Below are positions 59,136 to 64,000 of a stretch of DNA of 64,000 nucleotides, in pieces. Within the stretch, counting starts at the first letter, position 1; every line of letters starts with the position of its first letter. The stretch lies in assembly GCF_014174495.1 (NCBI RefSeq), contig NZ_JACJHR010000039.1, positions 1 to 64,000 on the forward strand, written 5' to 3'. This stretch comes from Amycolatopsis echigonensis. Lineage in GTDB: Bacteria > Actinomycetota > Actinomycetes > Mycobacteriales > Pseudonocardiaceae. The translations under genes were made by a program, and so were the position numbers. Under the pieces are notes generated by a model. That model was given only the letters and a program-made list of their open reading frames with translations. It was not told the DNA's origin and searched no databases.

Positions 59136-61520
59136 TTATTCGACGAGTTGTTCGGAGACCGCCCGGTCGCCGAGTGCGATGGCTTCCTGGGGAGTCCCGT
59201 CGGAGATCTTGCGCAGCGTCGCGGCGGCTGTCTTGAACAGCGGCTGCTTCGACACTGGATCCCAGTCCGTGATGGTCAGCTCGTTGGCCGCGCGGACGCC
59301 GTCCGCGCCGGTCGGGTCGGGGGTGTCCCAGTAGCCGTAGTGGAACGGCAGGAACAGCACTCCGTCGCGGATCCCGCACGGGCGCGCCTTGGCGCGGACG
59401 CGTCCGCGCGGGGTCCGGATCTCGATCAGGTCGCCCTCGGCGATTCCGCCGCGTTCGGCGTCGCGGCAGGACAGCTCGGCCCAGACGTCCGGGGCGGCGG
59501 TCTCCAGCTGCGGCGCGCGGCCGGTCTTCGTCCGGGTGTGGAAGTGGTACAGCGTCCGCCCGGTGATCAGCGCGAACGGGTAGTCGGCGCTGGGCGGTTC
59601 GGCCGGCACGAGGTACTCGGCCGGCTTGAGCATGGCTTTGCCGTCGGGGTTGTACTCCCGGTATTCCTCCGGCTTGACCGGCTCGCCGGTGTGCAAATCC
59701 TTGCCGTATTCCTCGCAGTAGTCCGGGTCGGCGAAGAACGTGCCGTCGGCGTAAAGCCGCTCGGTGCCGTCCGGATGGGCTTCGCCGACCGGCCACTGGA
59801 CTCCGCTGACCACCCGGAGCTTCTCGTAGGACAGTCCACTGTAGTCGCAGGGCCGTCCGGCGGAAGCCTTTTGCCAAGCCTGGTATGCGGATTCGGCGTC
59901 GTGCCACGGCGGGAAGGCAGCGCCGTCGCGGTCGCGCAAGTCCATCCGGCGGGCGTAGTCGAGGAAAATGTCGAGGTCCGGCCGCGCTTGCCCGGGCGGG
60001 TCGACCGCCTTCTCGGACAGATGCACGGTGCGGTCGGCGTTCGTGAAGGTCCCGGTTTTCTCGCCCCACATTGCCGCGGGCAGCACCACGTCGGCGAATT
60101 CCGCGGTTTCCGTGCGGAAGGCGTCCTGCACGACGAGGAAAAGGCTTTCCTGGCCGAGAATCTTCCGGACCCGGGCCAGTTCGGGAAGCGACACCGCGGG
60201 GTTGGTCGCGGAGATCCACCAGAACTTCAGGTCGCCGCTCTCGGCGAGGCCGAGCATCTTCATCAGGTGGGTCGGCGGGCCGTCGTGCGGGATCTGCTCC
60301 ATCGGCACGTTCCACAGCTCGGCCAGCTGAGCCACGTGCGCGTCGTTGTTCCAGTTCCGGAACCCGGTGAGGTCGCCGTCGGCTCCGCATTCGCGGGTGT
60401 TCTCCGCGCTCGGCTGGCCGTTCATCTGGAGCACCCCGCAGCCCGGCCTGCCCAGCATTCCGCGCAGCAGCACGAGGTTCTTCACCTGCACCGCCGCGGC
60501 CGTAGCCTGATGCGATTGGTAGAACCCTTGCAGCACCGTGCACAGCAGCCGATCCGTGGTGCCGACCAGCCTTGCCGCGGCCCGGATGTCGTCCGCCGGG
60601 ACGCCGCAGATCGACGCCGCGCGCTCGGGCGGATAGTCGCGGACGACCTTGACGAGATCGTCGTACCCCACGGTGTGCTGGTCGATCCACGCGTCGTCGC
60701 ACCAGCCGCGGAGCACGACCTCGTGCAGGATTCCGTTCAGCAGCGCGACATTCGTGCCGGGCAGCGGAGCCAGATGCAGCTCGGCCGCCTCCGCGACCGG
60801 GGTCTTCCGCGGGTCGACGCACAGTAGCCGCGGCGGGCGCGGACCGGCGATCCGGTCGAGGATGCGTGACCACAGCACCGGTTGCGTCGCGGCGACGTTG
60901 TGCCCGAAGAGTGCGATGACGTCGGCGTGGTCGATGTCGGTGTAGGAGGACGGCTGGCCGTCGCAGCCGAAGCTCTCCTTGAGCGATTCGCCCGCGGTCG
61001 CGGTGCACAGCCGCGTGTTGCCGTCGAGATGGTTCGTGCCGAGCGCGCCGCGCGCGATCGCGGCCAGGGTGTAGTACTCCTCGGCGAAAAGCTGTCCGCT
61101 GGTGTAGAAGCCGAGCGAGCCGGGTCCTTCGGTGTCGAGCACCGCGCGGCTGCGCTGGACGATCCGGTCCATCGCTTCGTCCCAAGTGGACTCGCGGAGC
61201 ACGCCGTCATCCCGGACCAGCGGCGTGCGCAGCCGGTCCGGCGCGTTGTTGGCCTGCCAGCCGAAGAGATCCTTGGGATCGAGCCGTCCGCGGTTGACGC
61301 GGTCGTCGGCCCGGCCGCGGACGCCGGCGATCCGGCCGTCCTTCACCGCGAGGTCGAGGCCGTCGCCGTTCGAGTGCAGGACCGCGGCGGTGCGGACCCA
61401 GCGGTCGACGTCGCCGACCTCGAGGCCGTCGGCGAGGTGGCAGTCGACGCGCACCGGCCAGTCCTCGCCCGGGCCGTACGGCGTGCGCGTGCCCCATGGT
61501 TCGGCGATTCCGTCCCGCAC
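59136..61520 (-). CDS. Molybdopterin oxidoreductase lacking the N-terminal FeS ligands
   Basis: A 794-residue protein of the nitrate reductase/formate dehydrogenase (DMSO reductase) family. The usual N-terminal 4Fe-4S Cys set is replaced: VLHSNGDGLDLAVKDGRI and RGRLDPKDLFGWQ stand where C-x2-C-x3-C and the fourth Cys should be. The molybdenum Cys remains in NTRLCTATAGESL (about residue 172). Pterin-binding segments such as MNGQPSAENTRECGADGD, GTFTNADRTVHLSEKAV and LITGRTLYHFHTRTKTGR are intact. Electron donor or acceptor is unknown. GTG 61520 has GGGAG upstream. Confidence 0.88.
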   Translation of the reverse strand: MRDGIAEPWGTRTPYGPGEDWPVRVDCHLADGLEVGDVDRWVRTAAVLHSNGDGLDLAVKDGRIAGVRGRADDRVNRGRLDPKDLFGWQANNAPDRLRTPLVRDDGVLRESTWDEAMDRIVQRSRAVLDTEGPGSLGFYTSGQLFAEEYYTLAAIARGALGTNHLDGNTRLCTATAGESLKESFGCDGQPSSYTDIDHADVIALFGHNVAATQPVLWSRILDRIAGPRPPRLLCVDPRKTPVAEAAELHLAPLPGTNVALLNGILHEVVLRGWCDDAWIDQHTVGYDDLVKVVRDYPPERAASICGVPADDIRAAARLVGTTDRLLCTVLQGFYQSHQATAAAVQVKNLVLLRGMLGRPGCGVLQMNGQPSAENTRECGADGDLTGFRNWNNDAHVAQLAELWNVPMEQIPHDGPPTHLMKMLGLAESGDLKFWWISATNPAVSLPELARVRKILGQESLFLVVQDAFRTETAEFADVVLPAAMWGEKTGTFTNADRTVHLSEKAVDPPGQARPDLDIFLDYARRMDLRDRDGAAFPPWHDAESAYQAWQKASAGRPCDYSGLSYEKLRVVSGVQWPVGEAHPDGTERLYADGTFFADPDYCEEYGKDLHTGEPVKPEEYREYNPDGKAMLKPAEYLVPAEPPSADYPFALITGRTLYHFHTRTKTGRAPQLETAAPDVWAELSCRDAERGGIAEGDLIEIRTPRGRVRAKARPCGIRDGVLFLPFHYGYWDTPDPTGADGVRAANELTITDWDPVSKQPLFKTAAATLRKISDGTPQEAIALGDRAVSEQLVE

Positions 61521-61552
61521 CCTGTCTCCCTCTTTCAGCCGACTCGCGCGGG

Positions 61553-61577
61553 TACCCCGGCAGGCGGCGGCCAAACT
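61553..61577 (-). promoter_or_regulatory. SigF-type promoter of the molybdopterin oxidoreductase
   Basis: AGTTT (complement of 61573-61577), 15 bases, GGGTA (complement of 61553-61557). Confidence 0.72.
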
Positions 61578-61580
61578 CCG

Positions 61581-61605
61581 GGTTTCGCCCGCGACCCCTC
61601 GGGTA
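61581..61605 (+). promoter_or_regulatory. Consensus SigF-type promoter of the 61645-63493 operon
   Basis: GGTTT 61581-61585, 15 bases, GGGTA 61601-61605, exact consensus, three bases from the opposite promoter's -35. Confidence 0.78.
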
Positions 61606-61644
61606 CGCGCCGAGAGGAGGCCCGCGCGGAGGAGGTCCTGGCAG

Positions 61645-62097
61645 ATGACTGAGCACCGCACGCTCGTAGTCCTGGACGAAGGCGCCCGCGGCGAGGCCCC
61701 GCCGGGCTGGCGGCAGGCGGCGCCGGAACACCGGGTCGTGCACTGCCCGCCGGAGAAGGCCCCGACGCTGCTCGACCAGGCGGCGGGCACTCGTCCGCTG
61801 GCCGACGTGGTGGCGGGCGGCCAGCTGGCGCCGGTCGCGCTGCGGCTGGCCGAACGGTACCCGCACGCGGTGCGCTCGGTGCTGCTCGTCGGGCCCGACC
61901 CAGAGGGCGACGGCCGCGCGTCCCGTGAATGGTTCGCCGCGCACGGCACGCGCGTCGCCTCGGTGCGCGAGGCCGGGGTCGAGGTCGAGGTGCTCCCGCA
62001 CGGTCCGGCCGGCGCTCCGCTGACCGAACCGCGAGTCGCCGCGGCGGTGGCGTCGACGCTCGACCGGCTTCCGGCGGTCCGCCGCCCGGACTGGTGA
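61645..62097 (+). CDS. Small alpha/beta-hydrolase-like protein of unknown function
   Basis: A 150-residue protein resembling the N-terminal part of an alpha/beta hydrolase (RTLVVLDEGARGEAPPGW, VAGGQLAPVALRLAERYPHA, SVLLVGPDPEGDG) but with GGQLAP in place of the GxSxG nucleophile elbow, so it is probably not a hydrolase. ATG 61645 has GGAGGAGG upstream. First gene of an operon with the alcohol dehydrogenase. Confidence 0.7.
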   Translation: MTEHRTLVVLDEGARGEAPPGWRQAAPEHRVVHCPPEKAPTLLDQAAGTRPLADVVAGGQLAPVALRLAERYPHAVRSVLLVGPDPEGDGRASREWFAAHGTRVASVREAGVEVEVLPHGPAGAPLTEPRVAAAVASTLDRLPAVRRPDW

Positions 62098-62117
62098 CGT
62101 GAGGAGGAGCGAACGAA

Positions 62118-63320
62118 GTGAAGGCTGTGGTGTGGCACGGAACTGGGGACATCCGGCTCGACGAGGTGCCCGACCCGAAAATTCTCGAACCCAGCGACGC
62201 GATCGTGCGCATCACTCGCAGTGCGATCTGCGGCACTGACCTGCACCTGGTGCGCGGCACGATGCCCGGCATGGCCGAAGGGACCGTGCTCGGGCACGAG
62301 GGAGTGGGCGTCGTCGAAGAGGTCGGGCCCGCGGTGCGCGGGTTCTCGCCCGGCGATCGCGTGGTGATCCCGTCGACCATCTCGTGCGGCACGTGTTCCT
62401 ACTGCCGCTCCGGCTACTACGCGCAATGCGATCGCGCGAACCCGAACGGCCCGTCGGCGGGCACCTGCTTCTTCGGCGGGCCGGAAGCCACCGGCTCGGT
62501 CGACGGGCTGCAGGCCGAGTACGCGCGGGTCCCGTTCGCCATGACGTCGCTGGTCCGCGTCCCGGACGCGGTGAGCGACGACCGCGCGATCCTGCTGTCC
62601 GACATCTTCCCGACCGCGTGGTTCGGCGCGCGCCTGGCCGAGATCAGCCGCGGGGACAGCGTGCTGGTGCTCGGCGCGGGCGTGGTCGGCCAGTTCGCGA
62701 TCGCTTCGGCGAAACGCCAGGGCGCGGGCCGGGTGTTCGCGGTGGACGGCATCGCGTCCCGGCTGGACAAGGCGCGCGAACAGAACGCCGAGACGATCAA
62801 CTTCAACGAGGAGGACCCGGTCGCGCTTGTCCGCGAACTCACCGGCGGGATCGGCGTGGACCGGGTGATCGACGCGGTCGGCGTGGACGCGGAACGGCCG
62901 AAGACCGGTCCCGCGGCACCGGCGGAGACCTCGCACTTCGACCAGGAACGTGCCGAGGTCGCGCCCGACGCGGCACCGGACGGCGAGCTGTGGGTGCCGG
63001 GCGACGCGCCGAGCCAGGCAGCGCGCTGGGCCGTGGACGCGGTTGCGAAGGCGGGCAGCATCGGCGTGATCGGGGTCTACCCGCCGGGGTTCGAAGGATT
63101 CCCGTTCGGGACCGCGATGAACAAGAACCTGACGATCCACCTGGGCAACTGCAACCATCGCCGCTACCTGCCGGAGCTGCTGGACCTCGTGCGCACCGAC
63201 GTCGTCGACCCGACCGCGTTCATCACGCGCCGCGAGGAGCCGACGGCGGCGATCGAGGCGTACGAGTCGTTCGACCGGCGCGAGGACGGCTGGCTCAAGA
63301 CCGTGCTGGAGGCGGCATGA
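62118..63320 (+). CDS. Zinc-dependent alcohol dehydrogenase (medium-chain)
   Basis: A 400-residue MDR enzyme. Catalytic zinc ligands in SAICGTDLHL and GHEGVG; structural zinc Cys in SCGTCSYCRSGYYAQC; NAD loop VLVLGAGVVGQFAIASAKRQ near residue 184. It resembles the glutathione-independent formaldehyde dehydrogenase/threonine dehydrogenase branch, including an insert near residues 260-300. GTG 62118 has GAGGAGGAG upstream. Operon member. Confidence 0.9.
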   Translation: MKAVVWHGTGDIRLDEVPDPKILEPSDAIVRITRSAICGTDLHLVRGTMPGMAEGTVLGHEGVGVVEEVGPAVRGFSPGDRVVIPSTISCGTCSYCRSGYYAQCDRANPNGPSAGTCFFGGPEATGSVDGLQAEYARVPFAMTSLVRVPDAVSDDRAILLSDIFPTAWFGARLAEISRGDSVLVLGAGVVGQFAIASAKRQGAGRVFAVDGIASRLDKAREQNAETINFNEEDPVALVRELTGGIGVDRVIDAVGVDAERPKTGPAAPAETSHFDQERAEVAPDAAPDGELWVPGDAPSQAARWAVDAVAKAGSIGVIGVYPPGFEGFPFGTAMNKNLTIHLGNCNHRRYLPELLDLVRTDVVDPTAFITRREEPTAAIEAYESFDRREDGWLKTVLEAA

Positions 63321-63493
63321 CCGAGGAACGCCCCGTGGAAGAGCAGACGGCGAACCCGCGCCGCACTCAGGTCGACAAGGACGAGAAGCAGCCGCCCCGG
63401 CGGCCCGAACCGGAGAGCCCGCTGGAAGACGAGGAGGGCCGGTCGAAGCGCGGGCATCCGCAGCTGGGCGACAATTTCCGCGGCGAAAGCTGA
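63317..63493 (+). CDS. 58-residue charged protein
   Basis: A small hydrophilic protein (TEERPVEEQTANPRRTQVDK, ending HPQLGDNFRGES), likely disordered. ATG 63317 overlaps the dehydrogenase stop in ATGA, so it is translated with it. No family recognised. Confidence 0.6.
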   Translation: MTEERPVEEQTANPRRTQVDKDEKQPPRRPEPESPLEDEEGRSKRGHPQLGDNFRGES

Positions 63494-63516
63494 CCCGAGT
63501 ACCCGGTACAACGGCT

Positions 63517-63541
63517 GGTTTAACGTCGAAATCCGCGGTTA
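63517..63541 (+). promoter_or_regulatory. Variant SigF-type promoter of the glycosyltransferase
   Basis: GGTTT 63517-63521, 15 bases, GGTTA 63537-63541 (one base from GGGTA), 10 bases before ATG 63552. Confidence 0.4.
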
Positions 63542-63551
63542 AGCCAGTCCC

Positions 63552-64000
63552 ATGAGGATCTTGCTCTGGCACGTGCACGGGTCGTGGACGGACGCGTTCG
63601 TCCGCGGCCGGCACGAGTACTTCGTCCCGGCGAGCCCGGACGGAGCGCCGTGGGGACTGGGCCGGGCGGGACGGGACTGGCCGTCGGTGACCGAGGTCCC
63701 GGTCGACCGGCTCGCGGACGCCCGGCCGGACGTGGTCGTGCTCCAGCGGCCGGAGGAAGCCGCGTTCGTCCGGCCGCAGCTGGGCTCGCGGGTGCCGATG
63801 GTGTACGTCGAGCACAACGCGCCGCGGCACGGCGCCGCGGTCTCCCGGCATCCGATGGCCGACCAGGACGAGGTGCCGATCGTGCACGTCACCTCGTACA
63901 ACGCGCTGATGTGGGACAACGGGATCGCGCCCGTGGTCGTCATCCCGCACGGCATCCCGGACCCCGGCGAGCGCTACACCGGCGAGCTGCCCGCGGGCGC
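63552..64000 (+). CDS. Glycosyltransferase (GT4-like), 3' end outside window
   Basis: The first 149 residues of a GT-B glycosyltransferase: MRILLWHVHGSWTDAFVRG, then VVVLQRPEEAAFV, VYVEHNAPRHG, and VVVIPHGIPDPGERY at the domain junction. Such enzymes transfer sugars from nucleotide or lipid donors; the acceptor is unknown. The right edge cuts the catalytic half off. Confidence 0.82.
   Translation, partial: MRILLWHVHGSWTDAFVRGRHEYFVPASPDGAPWGLGRAGRDWPSVTEVPVDRLADARPDVVVLQRPEEAAFVRPQLGSRVPMVYVEHNAPRHGAAVSRHPMADQDEVPIVHVTSYNALMWDNGIAPVVVIPHGIPDPGERYTGELPAG

Noticed and set aside
1..64000. tRNA, rRNA, riboswitch, CRISPR array, insertion sequence or phage integrase
   Set aside because: None was recognised by eye. 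The inverted repeats found are not next to transposase genes and are not regularly spaced repeats with spacers.

Overview
The window is high-GC, gene-dense DNA with strong G/C in third codon positions, many GTG and TTG starts and many 1-4 base gene overlaps. This and the gene families (F420-type LLM oxidoreductase, DUF6292, DUF3040, DUF664, Ku, actinobacterial sigma-factor regulators) point to an actinomycete, most likely of the Pseudonocardiaceae (Amycolatopsis-like). That is inference from gene content, not from a marker gene. I saw no rRNA, tRNA, CRISPR array or intact transposon.

Layout. 1-9.9 kb: an enolase-superfamily dehydratase (cut by the window edge) and a TPP-dependent oxidase, a GH15 glucoamylase-like enzyme with a small Rho-N/SAP-like protein, a stress-type aconitase, Ku, and a Pit phosphate transporter with its DUF47 partner. 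9.9-16.8 kb: an operon of a DUF3040 membrane protein, an SDR and a phosphoribosyltransferase; a small Cys-pair protein; a secreted HNH-like protein; a large beta-rich protein; a cupin/TetR pair. 16.9-22 kb: an FAD reductase, a COG4315 lipoprotein, DoxX, and the biotin genes bioB-bioF beside a TetR (BioQ-like) gene. 22-29.5 kb: a KimA-like permease, an ACR3/BASS transporter, a 5'-truncated methionyl-tRNA synthetase pseudogene, a DinB protein, a methyltransferase and small proteins. 29.8-37.5 kb: an Hsp18-regulator-like gene, a partner-switching set (STAS antagonist, GAF-SpoIIE phosphatase, RsbW-like kinase), DUF2188, PrmC-like methyltransferase, CDGSH protein, a carboxylate-amine ligase with a heme-oxygenase-like iron enzyme, and an iron-permease-family protein. 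37.5-40.4 kb is a decay zone (MFS, nitroreductase and SDR remnants) around a hydrolase/HxlR pair. 40.6-52.5 kb is a complete nicotinate-to-fumarate cluster. 52.5-64 kb: LLM/MarR pair, a hemerythrin - ATP-grasp - DUF2188 operon, two alpha/beta hydrolases, a molybdopterin oxidoreductase lacking its FeS ligands, an alcohol dehydrogenase and a partial glycosyltransferase.

The strongest unifying signal is a promoter pattern. About twenty sites read NGTTT (or GGTTG, GTGTA, GTGTG), then 14-16 bases, then GGGTA, the published consensus of SigB/SigF-type stress sigma factors of actinobacteria. They sit immediately upstream of the stress-like genes on both strands, often in divergent pairs, and I did not find them upstream of the biotin, nicotinate, cupin, HxlR or LLM units. 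The partner-switching genes that would control such a sigma factor lie in the middle of the window. I read much of the window as a general-stress regulon island (DNA ends, iron, oxygen, carbon reserves) into which separately regulated catabolic and biosynthetic units are set.

A second signal is a family of long palindromes (core GGAATCTGATTCC) placed mainly between convergent genes, probably as bidirectional terminators. The nicotinate cluster has its own shared operator (CGGATAATCCG) upstream of both of its operons and a MarR gene at its head.
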